64,000 nucleotides of DNA from Ephydatia muelleri (taxonomy: Eukaryota; Porifera; Demospongiae; Spongillida; Spongillidae). The notes under the pieces are model-generated. The model ran no database searches, had not been told where the DNA came from, and saw only the letters and a list, made by a program, of their open reading frames with translations. A program made the translations under genes and the position numbers. Location of the stretch: assembly GCA_013339895.1 (NCBI GenBank), contig JABACO010000002.1, positions 2,269,591 through 2,333,590 of the forward strand, in the 5' to 3' direction. Shown in pieces: positions 34,565 through 45,924 of this stretch (position 1 is its first letter; every line of letters starts with the position of its first letter).

Positions 34565-36284
34565 GTACACTCCGCACTACCACAATGCCAGTGAAGCCCT
34601 CCTCAACCTCACCCTACGCTGCTTGCTTCCAGGAGAATACCACATCCACATCGAGAGGTGGCTGCTCCATTACCCTGGGGTAAGGAGTATTACCGAGGAT
34701 ATATGGTCGTGAAATAATTCCAAAACCAGGTTATATACTTCAGGATGACCAAAGAATCAAAATAAATGTTGAAATAGTAATAGGTGTGTGGTCAGTCAAT
34801 GAGATGAGCAGGGAGGGGTAGGGAGAAGGAAGGAAGACTACAATAGTATCATTTTTTAGGGTGTGATACCATTATAAATTTATTAATGGAGTTTATGATT
34901 TTGCACAAATTAATGCATTTATGAAAATCCGCAGCTCATGTTTGTGTTTAATGGAGTTTATGATTTATCAAGTATTTGCATGGCTGTGATTCAACTAGCT
35001 TACACAATGTCCCCACACCATGTCATTAAGATACGTGAGTGTTGTAATTGACTGAAGCAATGAATGTTTTTTGGACTGAAATTCTCTTTGTTTGCACAAA
35101 TCAATGCATATATGAAAATCCGCAGCTCATGTTTGTGGATGGGGAGGAAGTGTTGTCTGACCCCGCCTCTGTGAAGAATCAGGTACAGCACTTGCTTAAT
35201 CTTCACTCCATCCTCGACTACACCAAGATACTGAGGTTTGTTTCGTGTTCACGCATGTGCACAGGTGTGCACATTTGTGCATGTACAAGGCTATTTCTCT
35301 GACGAAATGTATTTTTATTTATTTTTATAAATGTTCAAATTACAAGCTAGCAGCTGTCTATTGCAGTGGCTTGAAAAGTAGTGAACAAAGCAAGGTCTTT
35401 AATGGCTTAACTCTTTGGATGCCAGATATGCATCCCCGCTGTACGTGCATCATATCGAATCAAGTGTCAAATAGTTACATCATGCAGTTCTTATCCAGCC
35501 TGCTGAGCTGGACTCTTAAAATACTCGAGTACTACGCAATTTAGTACTACTGATCGCTGATTGCTTACGTAAGTCAACATGTACCCAGTGAACCTGAGGG
35601 TGCAGCATTAGCAGCTTTTATATGTCTGAATTTGTATTGCTATGCGGTATTGCCTAAACATACTATTTGTAAGCAAAGCCCGGCCAAATTTAATCTGGAC
35701 CCCCTTCTGCGTCCCCCACACTTCTTCTTTCTCACTGACCTTACCTCCCCAAGTCCTCCCCCCATGAAGATGGAATCCTGGTTGTACACATGCATAGCCA
35801 CGTTTCACCAAAGCTCTTTCAGTAGCATGGTAGCCTTGCTTATTCATTAAAAATCTACGTTGCAAGAGCTTCAAGCTTCAAAACACACGATGTGACATAT
35901 TAGCACAATATCATGAGCACGGAGGAATATCAGCATGCCCTTGACGTTCAGAGAGTTAATAACTGGTGACGTTCAGAGAGTTAATAACTGCGATGAGACA
36001 ACTATAAAACAATCCTTTACCATTACCCTTAATTACTCCAAGAACAATGCGTGTTATCAACATTTGATGTGGAACTTAGCTCCAACAGGTTTGATGTGGA
36101 AAAGGGATTTCACTGCATAGTAAAGGAACAGGATAATCTACAGTGCCTTGGCCCCAGCAAAGGATGCCATTACCCACCAATCAGCCAGGAGGAGATGGAT
36201 TACTTAATTAGATACTTCAAAGAACCTAACAGGAAACTCATGGCTCTGCTCAACAAATTGTCTCTAAACTGGCTTTATCAGTGA
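34565..36284 (+). pseudogene. Partial duplicate of NDST (exons 9-11)
   Basis: Three NDST exons recur with their introns. The 3' part of exon 9 (about 34565-34680; CTCCATTACCCTGGGG replaces the normal end and donor) is followed by exon 10 (35128-35237, MFVDGEEVLSDPASVKNQ) and exon 11 (36091-36284, [19 protein letters not shown], ending NWLYQ and a stop). Exon 11 lost the [10 protein letters not shown] stretch by a deletion that joins LSLNWLY. Intron 10 is only 853 bp here against 4678 bp in the main gene and lacks the gypsy element. No exons 1-8 accompany it. It is a segmental, not processed, copy. If expressed it would encode only the C-terminal end of the sulfotransferase domain, without the PAPS loop. 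Confidence 0.85.
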
Positions 36285-36343
36285 TGATAAAACGCATGCT
36301 CACTACTTGTACCGATGTTTGCAATTTCTGTTTCATTATTTTG

Positions 36344-36371
36344 TATTGTGTGTGTGTGTGTGTGTGTGTGT

Positions 36372-36416
<45 letters not shown>
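36344..36416. repeat. (GT)n microsatellite
   Basis: GT array with TTGT interruptions, just downstream of the NDST duplicate. Confidence 0.9.
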
Positions 36417-36827
36417 AACTGAGCTCAGCAAGTTTCAAGCAAGGGTCTAACAATAACTTTATACCAATATGCAGTCACAAATGTCTGAGGTCGTTTAAGA
36501 GGATCTGAAATCGTTTAAAAGGATTAAAACTTATAAGCTTTGGACGAGGTCAAATAAGGATGTTATATCAGAGAGACCTTTAATTGTATTCATAGATATG
36601 CGATCAATGATTAATATCAAAATCAGTCAGGCCCATAGGCTGGTTGTAAACTTGGGGGGGTTCCTTTTTCATTAAACCTGGAACTATTATTGTACATAAT
36701 ACGACCTGAATCACTATGATTTCTGATAAACTTTGATTCGGTTTCTCATGATGAACTTCTTTTAAAAGCCAGATCATATGGTTTTCATTCTCATTTATTG
36801 GATTGCTAACTTCTTTCCTTGTGTTCC

Positions 36828-36970
36828 CCCTTGCCTCACAACCATGCATGTTCCCCTCCTTGCACCACAACGATGTTTCCCCCTTGTGCCACAACCATGT
36901 TCCCCCCTTGCACCACAACCATGTTCCCCCTTGTGTCACAACAATGTTCGCCCCTTGTGTCACAACCACA
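36828..36970. repeat. About 24-bp minisatellite (ACAACCATGTTCCCCC type)
   Basis: About six imperfect copies of CCTTGTGCCACAACCATGTT plus CCCC. The minus-strand frame through it (repeated GTWLWCKGG) is an artefact attached to the hAT fragment. Confidence 0.88.
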
Positions 36971-36999
36971 AACAGAAAATAGCACAAGCTATACAAAAA

Positions 37000-37540
37000 A
37001 CTCCATAGATCTAACACTTCACTGTACATCATCCAAGGGTGTTCACTCAGCCAGCTCCGTCGGAAGCTACGATTCTTTCCACCAAGATAGCTTCTAGGAT
37101 AAACATAAGATTGTGATGGAACTGCATGGTGCTTAAGAAATGCATATTTCTCTCCTGCTAGTAGCCTTATAGCTTGCATGTGTAACTTCACTGGAGGTAA
37201 ATTGTCATTTATGAGCCTTCCAATGTCATTTGCAGTGCTTTGAAGTAAGTGTGACTTCGTTTGGACATATCTATTTTGAAGGCGTTCACTATCTACATCT
37301 ACATCCACTACTTCACTTGGAGTTTGAGTGACATTATGTGTCCCTTGGTCAAAATTCCGTGTCCCTTGATCGACATTATGTAAACCATGCTCGTCATCGG
37401 GCAATTGCAAACTACCATTGGAGTCAGTAGCTTCGCCTTCTGGCAAAGTGAAAGTCGCTGCACTTTTGGTACATTTTTCGGCCATTTTCCGTTTCTTGGA
37501 AAGGAAAAAGCTGTCAAGAGATTTGCACAATATAGCAGAT
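37000..37540 (-). pseudogene. hAT/ZMYM1-like transposase N-terminal fragment
   Basis: Minus strand. SLDSFFLSKKRK is the usual opening of this transposase group. Further on comes QAIRLLAGEKYAFLKHHAVP.QSYVYPRSYLGGKNRSF...WLSEHPWMMYSEVLD, the region just before the TTF-type zinc finger. Homology stops at about 37000, where the finger would begin. The continuing frame runs into a minisatellite and unrelated sequence. It is a separate copy from the one at 32604, in opposite orientation. Confidence 0.65.
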
Positions 37541-37899
37541 CCCTCTGTTCCGGCCGTCCCATATAAAATTAAAAAAACAACGGAGTAAGCAGCAGTGAGC
37601 AGTGCTAGTAAGTTAAGCTGAAGTGGCAATGCGAAACCGTTCAATGCAAATCTAATTATAAGAACAACAAAATATATCCCTTATGGGTTAAATTAGTTAA
37701 AGTGGATGATAAACATTAATCTTGGTGTAAGGGTGGCCGGAACCATAGATTATAATCTATGCCGGTGTCACGAAATAGATTATCCCCCGTAATAAATTAT
37801 CCCCCGGATAATCTATTCCGGAATAGTTTATCCCCCGGATAAATTATTCCGGAATAGTTTATCCCCCTTCGGAATAGATTATCCCCCCCCCCCCCCCCC

Positions 37900-38096
37900 T
37901 CATCCCTCTTCTTCCTCTCCCTCTCCCCCATGCCCCACCCCCACCTCTCTTTTTCTCTCTCTCCCTCCCTCTATCTTTCTCTCTCTCCCTTCGTCTCTCT
38001 TTCCTCTCTCTCTCTCTCTCTCCCTTTGTCTCTCTTTCCTCTCTCTCTTACTCTCTCTCTCTCCCCCCCCTCTTCGTCTCTCTTTCCTCTCTCTCT

Positions 38097-38137
<41 letters not shown>
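37900..38137. repeat. CT-rich (CTCTCT)n low-complexity tract
   Basis: Pyrimidine tract of CTCTCTCTCTCC and CTTTCCTCTCTC units, preceded by a C run at about 37886-37899. Confidence 0.9.
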
Positions 38138-38140
<3 letters not shown>

Positions 38141-38901
38141 CTTATATGTACGTGCGTGTGTATACTGGGTATGCAATACGTGTGTACCACTGATATCAAA
38201 AGTAAAACATCATCTGGAGGCAACATGGACTCTTATTTTGAATTGATCAATCACACTATTCCATTAACACGTTTATTACGGCTCAGCTATATATAGTGCA
38301 CTGCTGGTGCATCGTCCACATAATTATTTATCTGCTGCTGATGTGCATGTGGCTTCGTGCATGGAATTACTTCATAATAATTATTATTCAAGGTTCAATA
38401 ATAATCCAAGCTTTCAGTTCAAAAGTTTGTCCACAAAAATATAATTCTGCTTCTTCATAATTCATTTCTTTGCTCTTGGAAATAATTGAAATAATCAGCT
38501 ATAAGTGACAGAAACATTAAATTAAAAGCATTATGTATAATTAACATCTGAATAGATTACCTCTGGGTACAGAACATCCCAGGCAAGGATGTTTGCTCTG
38601 TTGCCTCCATATCCCTCATCAATGGCAATTCCATATAAAAAGTGCTGAACTGCATCAACCTTCATGAAGAATTTAACAGTTTCTAATTGATAAATGCATA
38701 ACTGCAGCAGTTAATGATGGGCCACTTTTTAAAGAGAGACTTAAGCTTAGTAGGATTTATTGAGCTAAACACTCCATCACGCTTTCCTTGAATGTAAACA
38801 TCAAAGAAGCCTGATATCACAAGGTTTTTGCAAATCAGCCGCAGATGTTCCTAACAAGTGATGTGCATGTTAGTAACAGCACACATACACATTCCTCCCT
38901 A

Positions 38902-39650
38902 TCACCTTTTTGAGGCATTTGAACACTGTTGTTGCTGTTTATTAGGTATAGGATACACTTCAGCCCATTTTATTAGATATTCAGTTAGAACCATAAGAAA
39001 ACATTCATTTGCACCAGAAAGTGGACCCACCAGGTCCATTCCCCATTGAGCAAATGCATGGTTTGGGACACCAACAGGATGCAGTTCTGAAGTTTTTTTG
39101 GCATCTTGTTCTGCCTTTGACACATTAGACAATTGCTGCAATAGCTAGCAATATCTGAGGCCATTCCCTTCCAATAGTAACGTTCAGCCACCTTCTCTTG
39201 CCTACATACATGCATGTATGAAGTGAAGAAACACATCAGAAAGTAATTACCAGCGATTGCTTCAAATTAAAAGAATTGCAATATAGTGAATTCCTATGCT
39301 GCTATCCAACTGTAAGCATAGATAAATCAAATAACAATCTTTAACAGGATCTATCTCATGATTTTACATGCTAGTAGAAGGATATAGTAAAACCAATTCA
39401 CAACGTATAATACAACGTACGTTTTATGAACTCCAAAGTGACCGCCTGCTGGATCTTTGTGAACGGTGTCAAGCAGTCTAACCTTCTCGTCAACCGTAAC
39501 AACTCGATACCTTTCTTCCTCATGTACAGACGTCAGCCCTTTCTTCCGCCTTTTTGTCTTGAAAAGCAAGTCATCTTCGGTTATGAAACCCTCACATTTC
39601 TGTCGATAAGCCCTTTTAGCATCTTTGCCATCTTTTGACTCCAACACCAA
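38902..39650 (-). pseudogene. Integrase remnant of the Ginger-like transposon
   Basis: Minus strand. 39351-39650 holds EDDLLFKTKRRKKG and DTVHKDPAGGHFGVHKT, the start of an H2C2 zinc-binding region. 38985-39236 holds ERYYWKGMASDIASYCSNCLMCQRQNKMPKK, the rest of it. 38902-39141 holds WGMDLVGPLSG...VLTEYLIKWAEVYPIPNK, the first Asp block of the DDE core. The later DDE residues were not found. Frames are interrupted, either by introns or by mutation. Confidence 0.7.
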
Positions 39651-40048
39651 TTTCGCTGCTCACTCACTGTCGTTGCTCTCAAGGAAACGAACAATTTCGT
39701 CGTATTCTTTTGCATTCATCCGTTATAATGGACACGAGTGAGCGTTTTATGAAGGGGGTTAATCTATTCCAAGGGATGATAAACTATTCCGGAATAATTT
39801 ATCCTAGGGGGATAATCTATTCCAGAATAGATTATCCGGGGGATGAATTTATTGGGGGATAATCTATTCCGTGACACCGGAACTAATCCGTGACTGCGGG
39901 GGTGGGTTCCCGGGAACCCAGGGAACCCCCCCCCCCCCCCCCCCCCAGCCTACGGGCCTGATTAACTACAGTACAATCCTGGGCGACATTTTCAGTTGAC
40001 AGAAACTCGTGCATAACACCACCCCCTTTCTGGATTTTACCTACTGTA

Positions 40049-41180
40049 AAACAGGCTGGTAAGTGTGAATGTATATAAAAGCACGATACAAGAATTGCTT
40101 ATGTTCGTTGATGCAACATTATGGCTTGAGAGACGGCTCTGCAGTGTGTAAATGTAAGCCGCGATAACCTATAATGGCTATAAATTCAGAGGCGTAGCTT
40201 ATAGGAGTATAACCTATAGCTAACCGCTTGCGTGTCAGTGCAGAGCACGTGCCGCGATGCAGCAGCTAAAGATCCGGCGGTTTGTAGGCCTATACCGCTT
40301 AACCGACATACGGCCTTAGACCGCTCCGACCCACACCTTCACATATACACACATGCACGCACAAACACACACGCACACATACACACACACATACTGTAAC
40401 ACATGTTTTCTATCATGCTAATTATGTTTCTTCTCACGCTGGCTAAAGAACCCATTATTTAGATGACCTTACTTCACTTTATTAATCAATACTGGAAGAA
40501 CAAGAATGCTTATTTTTGCAAATTACTAGCTTGATAAAAAATATAAAGATAAAAATCTAGGTCCTCTACAACTTCTTTCTTACAAATTTTCCCGCTGATC
40601 TTTACCTTTCTCCACCTTTAACAATTGCCTCCATTTGTGCTCAGGTCATTGCACCCTCTATGGACACAAAGTGTAACCGTGATGTTATTTTGAACATATC
40701 ATTGCTTAAGTTTGATTGGAAACGTGTTGGTAATCGTCTACTTGACGATCAGGATGTCATAGACATTGATCGTGAGGAACACGAAGAACAGAACAAGCGA
40801 GAGAAAATGCTGTTAAAATGGTTGCAACAAAAAGGGGGCAGCGCCACGTACAGACGTCTCGTGGAGGTATTGGAGGTACTGAAGTGCAAAGAAACTCTGA
40901 GGCTGTGACCAGGCTGGTGATGGATGATGGTAAGAATTGCCAACCTCATAAAATTGCATTGGAAGAAAGCAATGTCATAATATTCAAAATCATTGTAAAT
41001 GTTATAGTATCGTAATGTGACATAAATTATTCTATGTCATGCATGGAGGTGGTGGTGGCATTCAGCCATTGCCTTCACGACACCCATCAACGTCACCATC
41101 ATCAAGTCCGCAACAGCCCAGGGAAACCCAACGGACACCACCACATCATTCTGAAAGGGGCCAACCATTTATAGCTGGTG
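40049..41180 (+). pseudogene. Decayed copy of the 5' part of the Death-caspase gene
   Basis: Three pieces match the caspase gene in order. The first is ACTGTAAA..ACAGGCTG|GTAAGTGTGA (40049), equivalent to the first exon at 45629 but without the ATG. The second is a Death domain at 40660-40930 (LKFDWKRVGNRLLDDQDV, LLKWLQQKGG.ATYRRLVEVL), equivalent to the exon at 50436. The third is the GGGI Ser/Pro linker at 41045-41180, equivalent to 50833-50958. A one-base deletion near 40893 frameshifts the Death exon (KETLRL then stop instead of KETAEAVTRL), and the normal acceptor CCGTAG is altered. Death domain 3 and the caspase domain are missing. Confidence 0.8.
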
Positions 41181-41630
41181 AGCACTAAGGATTGTGATGA
41201 AGCTGGATGTCCTTAATATAGCCAATTAAGGAAGTAAAGAGTTATATCTTTCATGTCCCAATGTGCTACGCAAATATATACATACAGCTAGATCATCAGA
41301 CCTACTGCCATCAAACACCTAGAAAAGCTGAGCTATTAACTGAGACAAATATAAATCACCATTTTCCATCAAAGCTGCCACAATTGTTTGTGCTATAATT
41401 AGCAATTAAGCCTTCAGTATACGTCACCACTGGTACAGGGCATTTCAACGTTATAGTGCATGCGCACTGGGAATACAAGTGCATGCATGCAGAACACCTG
41501 ATGATTGACGTATGGTGGATTGCTCCAATATTTTGTTTTTACTGTAATTTTGCATATAGCAAAGAGCTAAAATCTAAATCTGCATGACAGCGTATGTTTA
41601 GTGTACAGCTGCTATGTGTCCATAGATGAG

Positions 41631-41870
41631 ATCGTTTCCGCGTAAAGGGACTTAACGCATGTGTAATCGTTTCCGGACCTAATGCATACATTATTGCTGC
41701 AATAGAATTGCAACGCAAGTGTTGAAATGTATGGCTAATTAAAATTCAGAGCCTTACAACTCCATGACGGATACTCCGATTCTAAGAAGAAGACATTTCA
41801 AACTTCCAGAATATCAAAGAATTTGAAATCTTGAGAAAACATGCGTTAGGTCCCTTATCGCGAAAACGAT
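41631..41870. mobile_element. 240-bp MITE with about 32-bp TIRs
   Basis: Left end ATCGTTTCCGCGTAAAGGGA then CTTAACGCATGT. Reverse-complemented right end ATCGTTTTCGCGATAAGGGA then CCTAACGCATGT. The interior is AT-rich without coding capacity. No clear target duplication was seen. Confidence 0.8.
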
Positions 41871-42040
41871 GCAAATGGCATTGAGTGACATTTACGCTTG
41901 TTTACCGGCTAACACTCCATGCAGTATACTAAATCATTTGTAAGCAGAATTTCTTCCTGTGTAGGCAATGCATGGATCTTAAGCAAATTTAAGAGATGGT
42001 TACAATTTATATTCGATCTTTCGATCCCTTCCTCCTCAAG

Positions 42041-43222
42041 ACGAGCAGGCGGTTGGCTGTCCCGTGATCGTCCGCCCGGGTCCAACTGGTTCCGTCATCG
42101 AGGGTTTCAGCGGGTTTCGCGGGAACGTCGCCATCATTGTGAACCGGGGAGCGTGCCAGGTCCAACCACCTGGTGGCTTCAAGTACGTTACCAACCGGAA
42201 ACGGATATATGCTACGAGCAATAATTGTAATTGTAGCGATTAATAACTAGTTCTATAGTTAATTAATCAACTGCGTTAACGCCAATCTGCTTTTGAACAG
42301 CTGGTCGGTGTGCTGGGGAGACGGTACTGAATCCACGTACCGCCAAACCACGCTGGGTCCTTTCCAAGCCGCCCATCAGTACCCGATGCGACCGAACCGC
42401 AGGGGTGGATCCAGGATCTTGGGTCTGATAAATATATTCACAACTGGGGGAGGGTACGGGAGGGGGATTTCCCCCTCCTGTGACAGCAAAGGGGTCTGGG
42501 GGAGCGCTGATAGCTCCCCCAGTGGGGTCTGGGGCGAAGCCCCAGCCGCTTTTTTGCTTTTGCGTTTATTTAGCATGTAATTCACAGTGATATCCAATAC
42601 ATATACACATCACCCGATATCCGGATTACTAGAGCCTGCGACGAGAAAACTGTTCATTCTTCACAATGCTATATAGTTCCTACTGCTCAGCAATTAAATT
42701 CGTGACGCAAAGCTTTTGTGAATTTGTGACCGAAGCGTGCACGTGGCCAAGCACCAGCTACATGTCGGTAGCTATAAACGACTCATGCATGTTTTACTAT
42801 GGTATTAGTATTTTTAGTTTATTTAGCTCTATAGCTATCTGTTTTCTGAGGAAAAGAATCTGAGATCCATCCCATTCACGTCTTTTGATCGCTTTATACC
42901 TCAATTCCTGCTCACACGCACCGTTCGATCGATCGCGCGATTAAATATTTCGTTATTGCACATGTAGGAGGATTTAATTAGATCAATATAGACCCCGCTT
43001 GGCTAGAACGATGTGCAATCTTGTAAATCCAAGGACGGTAACATGCAGAGTGCTGCATAGATTGCAGTATGTATTACGTCATTCTTCATATAGGAAAGGG
43101 GGGGTCCGGACCCCCTGGACCCCCCCCTAAATCCGCCCCTGAACCGCTACGATGTCACCGTCAAATGCTGTAGCAACTCCTGCTGTGACGTCATCACTGG
43201 TACCATAGCCACATTTCCTTGA
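42041..43222 (+). pseudogene. PKD-like domain gene fragment, disrupted by a MITE
   Basis: Exon 42041-42182 (VIVRPGPTGSVIEGFSGF, NVAIIVNRGACQVQPPGGF) ends in phase 2 at TTCAA|GTACGT. The acceptor GAACAG at 42295-42300 opens exon 2 with the rest of the codon and WSVCWGDGTESTYR, a PKD-type WGDGT motif. The pattern continues to HQYPMRPNR. A 742-bp TIR element then cuts the reading frame. On its other side YDVTVKCCSNSCC, the expected PKD end, continues to a stop at 43220-43222. Removing one 5-bp duplication and the element restores frame continuity, so the gene was intact before insertion. No upstream exons, signal peptide or further PKD repeats were recognised. Confidence 0.65.
42400..43141. mobile_element. 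742-bp non-autonomous TIR element
   Basis: Starts CAGGGGTGGATCCAGGATC and ends with the complement of CAGGGGCGGATTTAGGGGGG. AACCG is duplicated at 42395-42399 and 43142-43146. G/C-rich subterminal sequence (GGGGGAGCGCTGATAGCTCCCC) sits near the left end, and a GGTCCGGACC palindrome near the right. No transposase. Confidence 0.85.
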
Positions 43223-45628
43223 AAATCAAGTGAAGGGGTGTGAAAGAAAGAACTGAACTGCTTGTGTACTGTTTGCCTAAAAGTTCGCCGGCTTAGTGAT
43301 TGGTTAATTTTTTAGTTAAGACCATAGATAATAAAATATCTATGATTAGAGTTACATGTAGCATGTAATTAAACTACTGATCATATTACCCTATCTGCAT
43401 ATATAGGCATGCAGCATCGAGTGTAGAATCAAGGGCGTTCCTATACATTCCATCCAGACTTGAACCCACGGGCCTAGACCGCTCTGATCAATGAAAAGCA
43501 TCACATTGGTCTCATGCATGGAAGAACGGAGGCCTTTTGGTATGGGATGCCACCTGTTCTCCCTCTCACCTGGCACACCTGGCTGGGCACCTGTGCTCAT
43601 CTCACCTGGGTGGGCTCTAGTGCTCCCTCTCGCCTGGCACACCTGGCTGGGCACCTGTGCTCGTCTCACCTGGGTGGGCTCTAGTGCTCCCTCTCGCCTG
43701 GCACACCTTGGTGGACACCTGTGCTCCCTCTCACCTAGAACACCTGAGTGGACTCTTGTGCTCCCTCTCGCCTGGCACAGTCCAATATGGCAGCAGGTGC
43801 TGTTGCTAGTCAGGCAGATGATCTAACAAAGACAAAGTACTTGTATTTTAGAAGCACAGCCAGGTTTGGTTTTCATCCCTGTTGCTGTAGAAACATCAGG
43901 AGTACTTGGCCGTCTTTCCTTGATCTTCCTCAAAGAGCTGGGTCATGTAACAACCGGTGACAAAAAGCTATACCAACGTTCTCCAGAGCCTTTCAGTGAC
44001 AGCACAAAGGGGTAATGCAGCATACATCAGAAGAACATGTACATTTTCTTCCTTTGATGACCTCTATAGAGTTTATGATTATAGTTGCGGTTATATTAAT
44101 TATTCTATTTTTAAAAATCAGTGCTTGTGAAATTATTGTGAAATCAAATATGCCAATTAGATTTCAGTATGCTTCCACAATCTGCTTTGAAGTTTGTGAA
44201 CCTGTGCCACCTCCTCTGCAGTTCTTGAAATCGGAGCGCAACCAAAACCCAGTATCAGGAATTACAAATGGCCGCCATGTTTGTTTGCTTATTTGTTATT
44301 TGTTTTGTTGTCAAAATGTGATCTATATTGCAAAATTATAATTGTCCGTATTTCCTGCTAAAGTGTTCAAGGTTGAGCTTATTGATTGTGTAACAACCCT
44401 GATGGTCCAGTCGATAGCCATTACACAAAATTGTGTTACCCTAAATATTGCAATCTAACAATGGGCTAGAATATACACGCAATAGACACGATCATTGTCA
44501 ATGGTAGGCTTCTGAAAAGAGGCCCTGCAATGGTGGAAGAAATGATTGCTCGCCATATTCATGCTGCATGCTTAGTCCTGACGTATCGGCTATATGAAAT
44601 TCAAATATAAGAAATTATCTAAAGACCAAAGATAAATCCTTTATTTGAGAGCAGCCTTCATGAAACAATAATTGCAACTCCTTACCAGCATGCATTTGGT
44701 TACCCACTTCATTCATCACCATTTCCTGATGCAGCCACTGGTATGGCCATGAAGCATCTGATATTTTAAGAACTACAGTTTGTCGCTGATTTATTGGGTC
44801 CATAAAAGAACATTTGTTAATCATGATTTTACAAAATGTATTCAGATCATGCGTGATGTTTGTCTCCATGCCCCTTTTGTGTTGAGGAATATGTCAGTGA
44901 TATGTCAGGTGAATTGTATGCTTTTTTGGATTCCATGCACACCTTAAAATGAATTACGTACATTCTGATAGCAAACAAAGTAATAGGTGCAGGAAAGAAG
45001 CTAGGTTTGTTATAAGCTGCTTTGCAGTATCATATCGGCCCTCTATATGTAGACGTTAATGTAGATCAGTTCTGATCATGGAAAATTAAATCATTTCCTT
45101 CTACAACTACATGTATACTGATATAGAAACAAGTTATATTACTAGGTAGTTAAATTTGTACTTGTACAATAAATTGCAGTAATTACGTCATTGAAAACGA
45201 GTAATGTCTAAATTCAGATAACAAAGGGTAACAACACATGTACAGATGTGGCCTTTGAGATGGGTTGTATCAAAATGCATGTTTACCCTAATCTCAGTTT
45301 CATTATACAATTTCAGATGTAAAGGGGAAAAAAGATACGGCGGGATGCGGGAATAATCACAGCAAGGTGAACACCCACCCTTATATGGTTGGAAGGGAGG
45401 AGTAGCCCACCCTGGCAAGGGCAAGCATCTCCCTCCTGCAAGTGGTGGCGCCATATTTTCTCTTCATTCTGCTTACGTCATTACACATCTGTGTATTTGA
45501 AGGCGCTTTGCGACCACTGCACTCGTGACTCTTTGGGAATTGTATTCATCAATAATGAATTTGCATATTGTTTTAGGGGCGACATTAAACACAACTACCC
45601 GTTTTGTTTTCGATTTTGCTACTGCAAA
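43223..45628. other. Intergenic region with one minisatellite, no gene supported
   Basis: Contains a tandem repeat at about 43557-43783 (units CTCCCTCTCGCCTGGCACAC and TGGGCACCTGTGCTC...TCACCTGGGTGGGCTCTAG). Two short reading frames look weakly protein-like (NMAAGAVASQADDLTKTKYLY at 43783; minus-strand DPINQRQTVVLKISDASWPYQWLH near 44740), but no family was recognised for either. Confidence 0.5.
43557..43783. repeat. GC-rich tandem repeat (CACCTGGCTGGGCACCTGTG)
   Basis: Three to four long (about 68 bp) imperfect units, each with two related half-units. Confidence 0.85.
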
Positions 45629-45880
45629 ATGGATCAGGCAGGTAAGTGTGAAAGTATATACTGAAGCATGGTACAAAACATGTAACATTTATAAGGGCAT
45701 AAAGGGAATCGGTGAACGACGTATGTCCAGCGATAGGCCGAAACGCCGAAATAACCAGCTGACCTCGTGCATCGTATGCAATAATCATATTGAAGTACGG
45801 CTGGCCGTCCGGTCTGTATTGTTTTGGACTCTGGTCCCTCACACACCACACACACACACACACGTACACACAACACACAC

Positions 45881-45924
<44 letters not shown>

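Larger units (their letters stand above)
37766..39876 (-). mobile_element. Ginger-like DNA transposon with long TIRs
   Basis: The ends start TGTCACG.AATAGATTATCC and are inverted. The TIRs extend about 120 bp (37766-37886 and 39757-39876), made of repeated GGATAATCTATTCCGGAATA blocks. The 4-bp CCGG at 37762-37765 and 39877-39880 is a target duplication. TIRs beginning TGT, a 4-bp duplication and a gypsy-like integrase inside are the known signature of Ginger elements. A CT-rich tract (37900-38137) lies beside the left TIR. A second conserved-looking minus-strand segment at 38560-38880 (SGFFDVYIQGKRDGVFSSINP; VDAVQHFLYGIAIDEGYGGN) is unassigned. The open frames are short and broken, so the copy is inactive. 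Confidence 0.78.

Noticed and set aside
37900..38226. Arg/Glu-rich minus-strand frame
   Set aside because: Translation of a CT-rich tract.
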